A stretch of DNA of 64,000 bases from an uncultured Monoglobus sp. (GTDB lineage Bacteria; Bacillota; Clostridia; Monoglobales; Monoglobaceae): the NCBI GenBank assembly GCA_947625055.1, contig CANQMT010000005.1, forward strand, positions 1-64,000, read 5' to 3'. Shown here piece after piece: positions 27,921 through 37,446 of the stretch. A program made the translations under genes and the position numbers. The notes beneath the pieces were generated by a model that was given only the letters and a program-made list of their open reading frames with translations, was not told where the DNA came from and made no database searches. Positions within the stretch are counted from its first letter, which is position 1. The number at the start of each line of letters is the position of its first letter.

Positions 27921-29186
27921 ATGGGTTATGTGATCAATGCTGTAACGGCGATATTGGAGACAATGATCGCCATATTCTGTTATAACGCGATTTTGGACAA
28001 AAGGGACATGAAAAAAACCACGCGCGGCGGCATGGTGGTCCTGTTCGCGTTATTCAATATTATTCGCTCGTATTTTAATATCGGCGACACGTTAAATTTA
28101 GCGGTGTCAATAGTGTCGGTTATGATATTGGCGTTTGTTTTATATCAAGACAAGTGGTACAAAAATCTGTTCGCGGCGGCTGTTTACATATTGATTTTTA
28201 TTGTCTCCGAGATCATAGCTCAATATATTACGGCGTTTGCGTTTAATATTTCATACGGATCGGCGATCAGCGAGGGCAGGTTTACCGTTTCGCTTATAAC
28301 GGATTTCATCGCGTTTATGATCGCCTTGTATTTTATAAACATTCCCGCGAAAAAAATTGTTGACATACCGCTTAAATATTGGCTGGTAATAATACTTATG
28401 CCTGTTTTCAGCCTGGCGCTGTTAATAATTCTGGACGTGACTGTAAGGTCCGACAATCAATTTTACGCCCTGTGGAGCGTGATTATTGTTGTCGGTTTGA
28501 TTTACTGCAACGTGATGCTTTACAGCTTTTTTGAGAATTATTCCGATCGTTTAAAGCTGAAAGTCGCCGAGCAGGTGATAAAAAACAATCAAGAAAACTA
28601 CAAAATACTGGAAACCAACGAAAAAGACATGAGCGTTCTCAGACATGATTTTTTAAAGCATATATCAACAATCAGAGAATTAGTAAAAAATGGAGAGAAT
28701 GAGGCTGCTGCCGAATATGCCGACAGGCTCGAAAAGTCGGTCAAAAGCGCCGCGTCGGTCGTATACACCGGCAATGCGGCTATGGACTCCATATTAAACA
28801 TTGAGGGCAGATTGGCTCAGATCAATGATATTGAATATTTTGTAAAACCTGTGATCTCAGCCGATATAAAGCTGAGCGATATGGATATAACCGCAATACT
28901 CAGAAACGCTTTGGACAACGCGATAGAGGCGCAAAAACAAATCGAAAACAGATGTATTGTTGTAAACATATATGCCGACGAAGAAAAAGTAAAAATAGAG
29001 ATTATCAATTATTCGGACGATGTCGAGATCGAAGAAGGCAAGACGTCCAAGAGCGATAAGGCAAACCACGGATTTGGATTAAAGAGTATCCGTTCGGCTG
29101 TCCAAAAATACAACGGCGAGCTTGATTATACATATCATGACAGAATTTTCACGCTTTCGGTATTGCTGGATAATAAAAAGATGTAG
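27921..29186 (+). CDS. GHKL-type sensor histidine kinase (AgrC-like)
   Basis: The 421-residue protein has about six N-terminal membrane helices (residues 1-205), a dimerisation helix with the phospho-acceptor His in LRHDFLKHIS, and a GHKL ATPase domain with the N-box ILRNALDNAIEAQ and the GFGLKSI segment. This is the AgrC layout, which in known cases senses a peptide. No agrB- or agrD-like gene is adjacent, so the signal may come from elsewhere. It is translated right after the regulator. Confidence 0.9.
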   Translation: MGYVINAVTAILETMIAIFCYNAILDKRDMKKTTRGGMVVLFALFNIIRSYFNIGDTLNLAVSIVSVMILAFVLYQDKWYKNLFAAAVYILIFIVSEIIAQYITAFAFNISYGSAISEGRFTVSLITDFIAFMIALYFINIPAKKIVDIPLKYWLVIILMPVFSLALLIILDVTVRSDNQFYALWSVIIVVGLIYCNVMLYSFFENYSDRLKLKVAEQVIKNNQENYKILETNEKDMSVLRHDFLKHISTIRELVKNGENEAAAEYADRLEKSVKSAASVVYTGNAAMDSILNIEGRLAQINDIEYFVKPVISADIKLSDMDITAILRNALDNAIEAQKQIENRCIVVNIYADEEKVKIEIINYSDDVEIEEGKTSKSDKANHGFGLKSIRSAVQKYNGELDYTYHDRIFTLSVLLDNKKM

Positions 29187-29250
29187 TTCACGATATAAAA
29201 CGGTAGTTCACGATAGAGCTATTGACAAATAAAATACAAGGCCTCATACT
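29183..29250 (+). promoter_or_regulatory. Candidate LytTR-regulator binding repeats and promoter
   Basis: The 13-base word GTAGTTCACGATA occurs at 29183-29195 and again at 29203-29215, a direct repeat with a 20-bp period. It is followed by TTGACA (29222-29227), 17 bp, and CATACT (29245-29250). Paired AGTT-containing repeats just upstream of the -35 box are the usual target layout of AgrA/VirR-type regulators, and the regulator is encoded next door. Confidence 0.5.
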
Positions 29251-29310
29251 TGAGATATAAGGGCTAGCAACCGGATCCCGAATATCTCAATGTATGGAGC
29301 CTTTTTATTT
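29238..29310 (+). terminator. Terminator of the regulator/kinase operon
   Basis: AAGGCCTCATACTTGAGATAT (29238-29258, 21 bases with small mismatches) pairs with 29279-29302, leaving a loop of about 20 bases, and TTTTTATTTT follows. The left arm contains the -10 box of the promoter described above. Confidence 0.75.
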
Positions 29311-29329
29311 TAAATTACAAAAATAATTA

Positions 29330-29358
29330 TTGACAAACAATTACTCGTGTGATACAAT
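29330..29358 (+). promoter_or_regulatory. Promoter of the GLUG-repeat gene
   Basis: TTGACA (29330-29335) and TACAAT (29353-29358) are 17 bp apart. The leader to the start codon at 29470 is about 105 bases. Confidence 0.8.
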
Positions 29359-29469
29359 TACAAAAGAAATATATCGGCGGCATATCATATCCGCAAGGCG
29401 CCCGATCTTCGCGTTTTAGGTATTGCAAAATATGCGGAAAAATAAATTAAAAACAACAGGAGGTTTATT

Positions 29470-30983
29470 ATGAAAAAATTTATCGGGATATTATTAATGA
29501 TTTTTTGGATCTTAACAGTATCTGTTTACCCGGTTTCCGCGGCTTCACATTTTGCCGCACAAAACAGCGAAAACATATATTTTAGCGGTGACGGTTCTCC
29601 GGAAAATCCGTATATTATTACTACCGCCAAAGAGCTTGACACAGCGCGTGAAAATTTGTCCGCGAATTACAAGTTGGGAAACGACATTAACTTGACCGAG
29701 TACCTTTCCGAAAACGGCGATGGCTACGTTAAATGGAACGAGTCGGGCTGGGAGCCGATCGGCAGTCCGGATAAACCTTTTACCGGCAACTTTGACGGCG
29801 CAAATCATGTTATATCGGGCTTATGGATAAACAGACCCGATGCATACGTCGGTCTGTTTGGAGCTGTATATCCTAATGATAAATACAGCAATATACAAAA
29901 TCTCGGAGTAGAGATTGCCGAAAAAGGTATTGTAGGCAGTGCCGGCGGAGGCTTGGTTGGATATAGCAAAGGTGAAATCATTAACTGCTATGTAACAGGC
30001 GGCAGCATAAAGGGATTGGACACAATTGGCGGCTTGATCGGCAATCAGGATGTTATAGGGTCGGTTTTTAACAGCATGCCGATATTGACGTTATATCCGA
30101 AGAGAGCGGTATTTTGAGCGGCAGTCATATCGGCGGATTGATCGGTGATGCAAACGGCTTTATAGAAAACTGCTACTCTGTCGGCAATGTCAAAGGTTAT
30201 AATTATTGCGGCGGACTGCTTGGAGAATTTAACACTATGACAAGAGTTATTAACTGCCATGCTAAAGGTGATGTTATTGGCAGCGGCGATAAAATCGGCG
30301 GTTTGGTCGGCTACTGTATGGATGGTTTCATATTATACTCATACAGCACGGGTAATGTAAAAGGAAACAATTATATAGGCGGACTGGTTGGTCTGCAAGG
30401 CGGAAAAAGCAATATACGCAGCTGCTATTCTCTGTGCAAAGTAAATTCCGAAGGTGATCATATCGGCGGTTTAGTCGGTGCGCAAAGCAGCCCGCCTTAT
30501 TTTGAGAATTTTAACACAATCGAGAATTGCTGTGTCGGTGGAAGCATTAAAACGAGCGGTGAGCGCTTCGGCGCGATTTCCGGATATACCGATGCGGAAA
30601 GCGCTATTTCAGATTGCCTCCGATATGATACTTTTACCGTTAATGGGAATGTAATTCCGAATGATGATAAAAACAGCGGGCTCAATAATATCAACGGGGC
30701 CGAAATAAACGGAACAAGCCTTCTCATAGATAAAGATAAATATTCGGTCTGGATTTGTCCGGTGTATTGGTCCGGAAACGGAGTTTTAAACACCGTGATA
30801 TATGACAGTCGAGGTGCTGTTGTGAAAGTATATACCGATTATATTGATTCCGAATCCGGCTTTCAACAGTATGATTATTCGGATATCCCGGACGCATATC
30901 GAGCAAAAACTATGCTTTGGAACGATTTAGACCAAATCCGACCGTTTTGCGAAGCAGCAGAAATATATTTAAAAAACAAATAG
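29470..30983 (+). pseudogene. Secreted GLUG-repeat protein, broken by a frameshift
   Basis: Two overlapping frames make one protein. Frame one (29470-30117) has a signal peptide and GLUG-type repeats (GGLVGYSKGEIINCYVTGG, IGGLIGNQ). It leaves the pattern at about 30072 and stops at 30117. The second frame, open from 30072, continues with HADIDVISEESG and further GLUG repeats (GGLIGDANGFIENCYS, GGLVGLQGG) to 30983, ending in the shared C-terminal module (TMLWNDLDQIRPF). Loss of one base near 30075 explains it. GLUG domains occur in adhesin-like proteins. A consensus slippery heptamer is not in frame, so a mutation or sequence error is likelier than programmed shifting. Confidence 0.8.
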
Positions 30984-31021
30984 GTGAATGATAATATAGA
31001 ATTAAAACGGAGGAATGTGCT

Positions 31022-34000
31022 ATGAAAAAATTGTGTTTGATTTTATCTTTGATTATGCTTATGGCGGCAATGCCGTACGGCTCGGCCGCGGAGAGCGATG
31101 TTAATTCCGCGCCGATTTCGGCGGCCGATCCACAAAGCCTCCCCGCCTTCCCGGGCGCGGAGGGCGGCGGCATGTACGCCGCGGGAGCCAGAGCGGCTGC
31201 GAAGCCCGAGATATATCATGTGACGACTCTTAAAGACTATGACAAAAACGCGGGTGAGAGCCCTATCCAAGGCTCGCTTCGCGACGCTGTCTCAAGAGGC
31301 AACAGAATAATCGTGTTTGACGTGGCGGGAAATATTGAGCTGAAAGCTCGCCTAAACATAAGCGGCGGCGATCTGACAATACTCGGTCAGACCGCGCCGG
31401 GCGACGGAATTTGCGTCACGGGCTATGACACGCATATCAATTCAAGCAATGTGATTCTGCGCTATCTGCGCTTCAGAATGGGCGACAAGAACGACGTTGA
31501 GGATGACTCTCTCGGCGGCAGGAACATAAAAAACGTAATAGTCGATCACTGCTCGATAAGCTGGAGCGTTGACGAGTGCGCCTCGTTCTATGACAACACA
31601 AATTTCACCATGCAGTGGTGCATAATATCCGAAAGCCTTAATAATTCTGTTCACGCAAAAGGCAGCCACGGCTACGGCGGAATATGGGGCGGCGCGAACG
31701 CGAGCTTCCACCACAATCTTATGGCGCACCACAAGAGCAGGAACCCGAGGGCGCCCGAGGGCGACTTTAAAATGCTTGTGGGAATAGATGACGGCGATTA
31801 TGATATGTCGCAGCAACGTCAGCTTTCGGACTGGCGCAACAATGTCATATACAACTGGGGAAGCAACTCGGCCTACGGCGGTCAGGCAGCCATGGCGGTA
31901 AATATTGTAAACTGCTATTACAAGTCAGGCCCCGCGACCGGAAGCGGAGTTAAAAACAGAATCTACGAATTAAGTTCCACAGGCAACGGCGATACATTTG
32001 TCTGGAGCACCGACCTTTATCTTGACGGCAATCATGTTGAGGGCTATCCCGATATTACCGAGAATAACGCTTTGGGAGTTTCCAAAGACTCGACGGCGCA
32101 AAATTACTACGTCTGGACAAACGGCCCAAGCGGAACCAACAATAACAATGTGAATTACAGTCCGATCTCGGAGAGCGCGGACGCGCAGAATGTGCACTTT
32201 AAATACAGCAATGAGTATCCCGTAAATATGCAATCAGCAGAACAGGCATATGAGGAAGTTTTGGCAAAAGCCGGAGCGAGCTATTCGCGCGATTCTCTTG
32301 ACGCGAGAGTGGTGGACGATGTTAGAAACGGTACCGCAAGCCACGGAAACAACGGAATAATAGACACGCCCTCCGAGGCGGGCGGACTGCCTTATCTCTC
32401 GGGAATCGGCGAGGCCGATTCCGACAAAGACGGCCTTCCCGACAGGTGGGAGGATCAAAACGGCTCGAATAAGAACAGCGCATCCGACGCGGCGGATATC
32501 ATGGCAAGCGGCTATACGAGGATCGAGGAATACGCCAACGATCTGGCGGACGGCAGCTTTGTTAAAGAGGACATAAGACCCACCGCGACGCCCGTTCCGA
32601 CGACTACTCCCGAACCCACACAAACGCCCGAGCCCACGCCCACTGCGACGGTCGATCCGCTGTCGCTGATCAAGTGGGAGATAGTTGACAACAAAACCGT
32701 GACAATAACGGGCCTAAGAGGAACTAAAGTGCCGAGCGAACTGAACATACCAAATGAAATTGAGGGTCTGCCCGTGACCGCAATAGGCAATTCGGCGTTT
32801 GAAAGAAAAGGCATTATGAAAGTGACCCTGCCGGACAGCGTTGAGGTGATAGGAACGCGTGCCTTTTCTCAGTCCGGTCTTGATGAGATAGAATTACCCA
32901 AAAATCTGAAAACGATCGGTGCCAACGCGTTCGCAATGTGCGGATTCTCAAGAGTGGAGATCCCCGCAGGAGTGACCGAGATAAATGGCTCATCATTTAT
33001 GAACTGCTGGAATATGAAAGAGATCATTGTGGACTCGGAAAATCAAACATTCCGCTCGGAGGACGGAGTTTTGTTCAGTAAGGATATGTCAATTCTTGTG
33101 AGTTTCCCCGCCGGCAGAAGCGGAGAATACAGAGTTCCCGAAAAGGTTGCAAGCATAGGCGAGAGCGCGTTTGCCTACAGCGGAGTGAACCCCGTGATCG
33201 TCTCAGCGGACGTAAAAGAGATAGGCGTAAACGCGTTTATCGGCTGCGTAAACCTTGAGAGTATATATCTGCCAAACGGTCTTTCCGAGATCATGCGCCG
33301 CGCGTTCATGAACTGCGCAAAACTAAAGGATGTGTATTTCGACGGCACCGAGGAGAAGTGGAACACAATAACGATAAGCGAGGAGAACAACAACTATTTA
33401 TTGTCGGCGCAAAAACATTTTAACGCATCCGCGCCTACGCCCATGCCCACAAACGCGCCGACACCTACGCCGACGTCCACGCCGACCGTTGCGCCGACGC
33501 CGACCAAGGAACCTTTGGTAACACCGCAACCGGAGCATACGCCGGCTATTAAGCCGTCAGCTACGCCCACAGTTGAGCCCACGGCTACGCCTACCGTTGA
33601 GCCGGTGCCCACACCTACGCCTGATTCGCTGTCGCTGCTGAAGTGGCAGATAATTGATAATCAGACCGTAACAATTATCGGATACAACGGCAGTCCCGAG
33701 AACCTCGATATACCAAGCAAAATTGAGGGGTTGCCGGTTACAGCAATAAACAATTCAGCCTTTCAGTTATGCAGTTCGTTGAAAACAGTAACTCTGCCCG
33801 ATACTCTTGAAACCATAGGGGCGTCAGCATTTGCGAGATGTCCTTTGGAGAGAATAGAATTTCCGAATAGCCTTAAAAGCATAGGAGCTTACGCGTTTAT
33901 GGAAAGCTCTCTTTCAAGCGTAACAATTCCCGTAAGCACGGAAGATGTAAACGGAACTGCTTTTGCCAATTGTCTGATGATGCAGGAAATTAATGTGGAC

Positions 34001-34864
34001 GCAGATAATCGGTTATACAGTTCGGACGGCGGTGTTCTGTTTAATAAGAATAAATCAAAGCTGGTAGCATTCCCCTCCGGCAGAAGCGGAGAATATACGG
34101 TTCCGGAAACTGTAACAAGTCTGGGTGACGGGTCGTTTTACTGTTGTAAATTTCTTAACAAAATAACTGTCAGCGACAACGTGAAAGGTATCGGAACAAA
34201 CGCATTCGCGTTCTGTTCCGGTCTTAAAGAGGCATATCTGCCACGGGAAATAACCGAAATAAAAGATAACACTTTCTATTCCTGCTCGGGCTTAAAAGAC
34301 GTATATTTTGACGGTACCGAGAATGAGTGGAACGATATATATATCAGCGAACTCGGCAACGAATATCTTTTTAAAGCGACAATACACTGTATTGTGCCGG
34401 AAACACCTTCGCCGTCACCCACGCCCACTGTGGAGCCAACGGCCACACCGACAGCGGAACCGACATCAACTCCGACTGCCGCACCCACTGTGGAGCCAAC
34501 GGCCACGCCTACTGTTGTTCCGACACCCACATCAACGGTGGAACCCACAGCCACGCCCAAACCGATATCGGATACTTGGAAAATTCTACAGATTGATGAT
34601 ACGCTTGGAGGCGTAAATATAGCGATCGGTGACGGAGTTCCGCTCGGAACCCCCTTTACAATAATAATGGCTAAGTATAAAGATGATATTTTGCTTGATA
34701 TTGTCATGGAAAGCCACGTGACCGAAGTGATAGGCGGAAACGAGTGTTTTGTAAAACTTGACAGAATATTTTCCACCCAAGATACGGACGAATATGTTAA
34801 GCTCATGCTGTGGGATAATATCGGAACTTGCAAACCGCTTACAGAATTCTATGAGCAAAATTAG
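31022..34864 (+). CDS. Pectate lyase (PL1-like) fused to BspA-type leucine-rich repeats
   Basis: This 1280-residue secreted enzyme has a signal peptide (1-23) and a right-handed beta-helix pectate lyase domain (about 45-430) with FPGAEGGG, VDHCSISWS and HHNLMAHHKSRNPR, whose arginine is the likely catalytic base. A DSDKDGLPDRWED segment follows. Three Pro/Thr-rich linkers separate two BspA/LRR_5 blocks (about 550-800 and 880-1125) that are near-duplicates (SLIKWEIVDNKTVTI and SLLKWQIIDNQTVTI). It ends in the shared C-terminal module (MLWDNIGTCKPL). It would cut homogalacturonan outside the cell; the repeat blocks may bind a ligand or surface. GGAGG precedes the ATG. Confidence 0.92.
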   Translation: MKKLCLILSLIMLMAAMPYGSAAESDVNSAPISAADPQSLPAFPGAEGGGMYAAGARAAAKPEIYHVTTLKDYDKNAGESPIQGSLRDAVSRGNRIIVFDVAGNIELKARLNISGGDLTILGQTAPGDGICVTGYDTHINSSNVILRYLRFRMGDKNDVEDDSLGGRNIKNVIVDHCSISWSVDECASFYDNTNFTMQWCIISESLNNSVHAKGSHGYGGIWGGANASFHHNLMAHHKSRNPRAPEGDFKMLVGIDDGDYDMSQQRQLSDWRNNVIYNWGSNSAYGGQAAMAVNIVNCYYKSGPATGSGVKNRIYELSSTGNGDTFVWSTDLYLDGNHVEGYPDITENNALGVSKDSTAQNYYVWTNGPSGTNNNNVNYSPISESADAQNVHFKYSNEYPVNMQSAEQAYEEVLAKAGASYSRDSLDARVVDDVRNGTASHGNNGIIDTPSEAGGLPYLSGIGEADSDKDGLPDRWEDQNGSNKNSASDAADIMASGYTRIEEYANDLADGSFVKEDIRPTATPVPTTTPEPTQTPEPTPTATVDPLSLIKWEIVDNKTVTITGLRGTKVPSELNIPNEIEGLPVTAIGNSAFERKGIMKVTLPDSVEVIGTRAFSQSGLDEIELPKNLKTIGANAFAMCGFSRVEIPAGVTEINGSSFMNCWNMKEIIVDSENQTFRSEDGVLFSKDMSILVSFPAGRSGEYRVPEKVASIGESAFAYSGVNPVIVSADVKEIGVNAFIGCVNLESIYLPNGLSEIMRRAFMNCAKLKDVYFDGTEEKWNTITISEENNNYLLSAQKHFNASAPTPMPTNAPTPTPTSTPTVAPTPTKEPLVTPQPEHTPAIKPSATPTVEPTATPTVEPVPTPTPDSLSLLKWQIIDNQTVTIIGYNGSPENLDIPSKIEGLPVTAINNSAFQLCSSLKTVTLPDTLETIGASAFARCPLERIEFPNSLKSIGAYAFMESSLSSVTIPVSTEDVNGTAFANCLMMQEINVDADNRLYSSDGGVLFNKNKSKLVAFPSGRSGEYTVPETVTSLGDGSFYCCKFLNKITVSDNVKGIGTNAFAFCSGLKEAYLPREITEIKDNTFYSCSGLKDVYFDGTENEWNDIYISELGNEYLFKATIHCIVPETPSPSPTPTVEPTATPTAEPTSTPTAAPTVEPTATPTVVPTPTSTVEPTATPKPISDTWKILQIDDTLGGVNIAIGDGVPLGTPFTIIMAKYKDDILLDIVMESHVTEVIGGNECFVKLDRIFSTQDTDEYVKLMLWDNIGTCKPLTEFYEQN
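32578..34566 (+). repeat. Duplicated LRR block with Pro/Thr linkers inside the pectate lyase gene
   Basis: Two copies of a roughly 0.75-kb LRR block (32665-33425 and 33628-34390) are flanked by three linkers encoding PTPT/EPTATPT runs (32578-32660, 33430-33620, 34400-34566). The third linker has internal repeats of a GTGGAGCCAACGGCCAC word. It is coding, in frame, and not a CRISPR array. Confidence 0.8.
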
Positions 34865-34993
34865 GTGAATTAAGTAATATTATAAACAAATTACCTGCTG
34901 TATTTCATTGCTTGCATACAACGGCAAACGAGAATTGATACGAAATTCTATTGCGGTTGAGGCAATAAATTAATTTCTTCCCATTAATTCGTA

Positions 34994-35023
34994 CACAAAG
35001 GTCTGCTTCTGCAGACCTTTGTG
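34994..35023. terminator. Perfect hairpin after the pectate lyase gene
   Basis: CACAAAGGTCTGC and GCAGACCTTTGTG form a perfect 13-bp stem with a TTCT loop, followed by ATTACATGTTT with no strong T-run. It lies 130 bp after the stop codon. The rest of 34865-35062 is AT-rich and holds nothing else I recognise. Confidence 0.6.
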
Positions 35024-35062
35024 ATTACATGTTTCATATAAGCAGTAAACGTAAAAAATCTA

Positions 35063-35091
35063 TTGACAAATATTATTATATTATGTATAGT
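35063..35091 (+). promoter_or_regulatory. Promoter of the secreted-protein/SLH operon
   Basis: TTGACA (35063-35068) and TATAGT (35086-35091) are 17 bp apart and lead into an unusually long leader of about 240 bases. Confidence 0.8.
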
Positions 35092-35266
35092 ATATATGCT
35101 ACATGATGTAGAAAATAATTGCGAAATCGAATAAACGGATTAAAATGTTTGATTTTATAACAAAAATCAAACAATATGATAAAAATATGTAATATTTGGG
35201 AACAAAATCCATTGTTTTGTCGTCATATAAATAAAGGCAAAAAATCAACACCCGAAAAATCACAAA

Positions 35267-35277
35267 AAGGAGGTGAT
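35267..35277 (+). promoter_or_regulatory. Perfect Shine-Dalgarno sequence inside the leader (STAB-SD-like)
   Basis: AAGGAGGTGAT is fully complementary to the 3' end of 16S rRNA but lies about 60 bases before the ATG at 35338, which has its own AAAGGA site. No ATG follows at the right distance; an in-frame GTG within the motif would give only 14 codons. Such orphan sites in Bacillus mRNA leaders are known to bind ribosomes and block 5' exonuclease decay. Confidence 0.45.
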
Positions 35278-35337
35278 ATTTCGACGTATCGGGTTTTATA
35301 AAAACCGCAGCAGTTAATTTAAGGAAAGGATGATTTT

Positions 35338-36744
35338 ATGAAAAAGTTTATTTGCGTAATTTTAACCCTCGCGCTTGCGCTCTGCGCGGTCAATGCGTTT
35401 GCCGCGGACAGAACGATCGAGAGTGAATACGCGCTGATCAAGGGTCCGGCTGACCTGACGAGCGACGAGATCGATTATCAATGCTCGTTTGACGCCGAGC
35501 TTGACTCGTCATATCTCGGAACATGGCTTTATGATATGTCCGAAAACGGAACAATACACGCAACGATAACATATTCATCGGCAACCGAGGTTGAGAAAGG
35601 ACAATACGGGCTTTACGAAAACGATAATTTCGTATCTAAATACGCGATAACGTTTGAAAGGTACGGAGAGAGATATTCCATGTTCAGCAACACATTGGGC
35701 GGCAGCGGCGGAGCATTCGGAACAAAAGGCGAACTGCAGTTCAGCCCGAATATCTACTATATTGATGAAAGCAAAAGGACGGTAACATCATACAACGTTA
35801 CAGAAGATTATCCCAACGTTCACTATATCGATGACGGCAAAAACCTGACAATTATGTATGACGATCCGAATTATGTTGAAGTTCCGGATTATTATCTGAT
35901 CATGAGCCTGAGTCAAAATAAAGGAGAGAAGAGAATAGCGTTCTTTCTGTATGACAGCATAAAGGGCATGTATAACGGTAAGTATTTGGACCAAACATCA
36001 ACGGTAATTGTCAGCGGCTCGGAGATCGCCGAGAAAGACAAGGCTTCCGGCGGTAAAATGATGAGCTCGTATGTGTACAGCGGCGATCCGGCCGAGGATC
36101 ATCCCGTGTCCGATTTCGGCAACATGACCGAAGAGGATATGGAAAAAGGCGATAACACGCGGGTGATACGCGGTGAGGACTATGACGATGTTTATGACTA
36201 CAACGTGGAATATACCGCCGAGTTCACGGCGAATATCAAAAACTCACAGACTGTGTCGCAGTTGTCAACCGACGGCAATATCACCGCAACGTATTACGGA
36301 ATAAGTGTGAGCTGCAAGGGCAAGGACGGCACACCCAAGGTCGGCAGGAACATTAAGCTGCTGCGGCTTAAAGGCAACATGCTTGAGCGGTGGTACGAGG
36401 TGAGCGCGATCGAGTATCCCGACCTTAAGATCGAAGGCGCGGTGATCCACGGCGAATATAACAAGGTTTCAAACGACGCGCAGATCTACGAGGGATTTGC
36501 CGCAATAGGAGGCTTTGACGGCACGAAATACAAGCCGGCGGACAGAACGACGACAAACGTGGGCATAACCTATAATTACAGCAGTGACGCTCGGACGTTT
36601 TTGAGGTCGCTTACGTTTGAGGTCGACGGCAGCCGAGCGGAAGTGCCATACAATGACATAGACTATACAGGAAAGTTTATGTCGACATTCTTCGGAGATG
36701 TGTTTGACAACTCCGATGAGATTTTAAGCGAAATGGGGCTGTGA
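35338..36744 (+). CDS. Secreted protein of unknown function
   Basis: The 468-residue protein has a clear signal peptide (MKKFICVILTLALALCAVNAFA) and no further membrane segment, so it should be exported. The mature part is rich in Asp, Tyr, Ser and Gly and looks mostly beta-stranded, with two halves that both begin with Asp/Tyr-rich segments (SDEIDYQCSFDAEL and YDYNVEYTAEFTANI), suggesting an internal repeat. I recognise no family. The SLH gene follows one base later. Strong promoter and stable-looking leader suggest high expression, as for an S-layer or surface component; that is inference. Confidence 0.75.
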   Translation: MKKFICVILTLALALCAVNAFAADRTIESEYALIKGPADLTSDEIDYQCSFDAELDSSYLGTWLYDMSENGTIHATITYSSATEVEKGQYGLYENDNFVSKYAITFERYGERYSMFSNTLGGSGGAFGTKGELQFSPNIYYIDESKRTVTSYNVTEDYPNVHYIDDGKNLTIMYDDPNYVEVPDYYLIMSLSQNKGEKRIAFFLYDSIKGMYNGKYLDQTSTVIVSGSEIAEKDKASGGKMMSSYVYSGDPAEDHPVSDFGNMTEEDMEKGDNTRVIRGEDYDDVYDYNVEYTAEFTANIKNSQTVSQLSTDGNITATYYGISVSCKGKDGTPKVGRNIKLLRLKGNMLERWYEVSAIEYPDLKIEGAVIHGEYNKVSNDAQIYEGFAAIGGFDGTKYKPADRTTTNVGITYNYSSDARTFLRSLTFEVDGSRAEVPYNDIDYTGKFMSTFFGDVFDNSDEILSEMGL

Positions 36745-36745
36745 T

Positions 36746-37390
36746 ATGAAAAAGTTTATTGCTTTAATTTTGAGCGGATTAATGATCTTCGGCGGAGTGA
36801 GCGCGTTTGCCGCCGAGTATACCAAAGAAGCGGACGCGCTGAACGCCATTGGTTTGTTTAAGGGAACCGAAAAGGGCTACGAGCTTGACAAGACGTTCAC
36901 CAGAGCCGAGGGAGCTGTGATGATTGTTCGGCTTTTGGGCAAAGAAAAAGAGGCGCTCGCCTCAAGCGGGAGCGTGAAGTTCACGGACGTGAGCGAGCAT
37001 TGGTCAAAGCCGTATGTCGCATACTGCGCGGAGCACGGGATCACCAACGGCACGAGCGAAAGCAAGTTTTCGCCGGATGACAAAATGAGCGGCGCGGAAT
37101 ATATGACTCTCGTGCTGCGCTCGATAGGCTATCCGAACATTGAGCCCGACAGCGTGGCGCTCGCCGCGCCCGAGCTGTATCTCGGTTCAAGCAAGGAAAT
37201 ACGTGAGCTGCTCTCGGGAGATTTCACGCGGGACAAAATGGTTCATGTTTCATATAAGTCGCTGAACGTAAAAGATCCCGACGGAAAAATGCTGATCAAC
37301 ATCTTAATAGACAGCGGAGCGGTAAGCAGATCCGCCGCCGAGCGTGCGGGAATAAAACTTGAACAAGAGAACCAATACATAATACCGTAG
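36746..37390 (+). CDS. Small SLH-domain surface protein
   Basis: The 214-residue protein has a signal peptide (about 1-22) and two SLH repeats: a first at residues 24-70 (TKEADALNAIGLFKG, FTRAEGAVMIVRLLG) and a second at about 72-130 (FTDVSEHWSKPYVAYCAEHGITNG, SPDDKMSGAEYMTLVLRSIGY). The C-terminal 80 residues resemble a third, degenerate repeat. SLH domains hold proteins on secondary cell-wall polymer. It is co-transcribed with the preceding secreted protein, and the two may form one surface complex. Confidence 0.85.
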   Translation: MKKFIALILSGLMIFGGVSAFAAEYTKEADALNAIGLFKGTEKGYELDKTFTRAEGAVMIVRLLGKEKEALASSGSVKFTDVSEHWSKPYVAYCAEHGITNGTSESKFSPDDKMSGAEYMTLVLRSIGYPNIEPDSVALAAPELYLGSSKEIRELLSGDFTRDKMVHVSYKSLNVKDPDGKMLINILIDSGAVSRSAAERAGIKLEQENQYIIP

Positions 37391-37446
37391 CTTTTGTTTG
37401 ATCATATCCATTAGTCACTTAGCGCCAAACAATTCAAAGGGGTTGT

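Noticed and set aside
27122-29470. A complete agr quorum-sensing locus (agrBDCA)
   Set aside because: Only regulator and kinase are present; no AgrB membrane protease or AgrD-type peptide frame is seen on either strand nearby.
30064-30076. Programmed -1 ribosomal frameshift in the GLUG gene
   Set aside because: The in-frame codons GTT TTT AAC do not form a canonical X XXY YYZ heptamer and no clear downstream pseudoknot was seen, so a mutation or sequencing error is simpler.
33430-34566. CRISPR-like or satellite repeat array
   Set aside because: The repeats are in-frame Pro/Thr linker codons and LRR blocks; spacing is irregular and there are no spacers or cas genes.
35274-35318. 14-codon leader peptide beginning at GTG 35274
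   Set aside because: The GTG is part of the Shine-Dalgarno sequence itself, so it cannot use that site; no other ribosome site precedes it.
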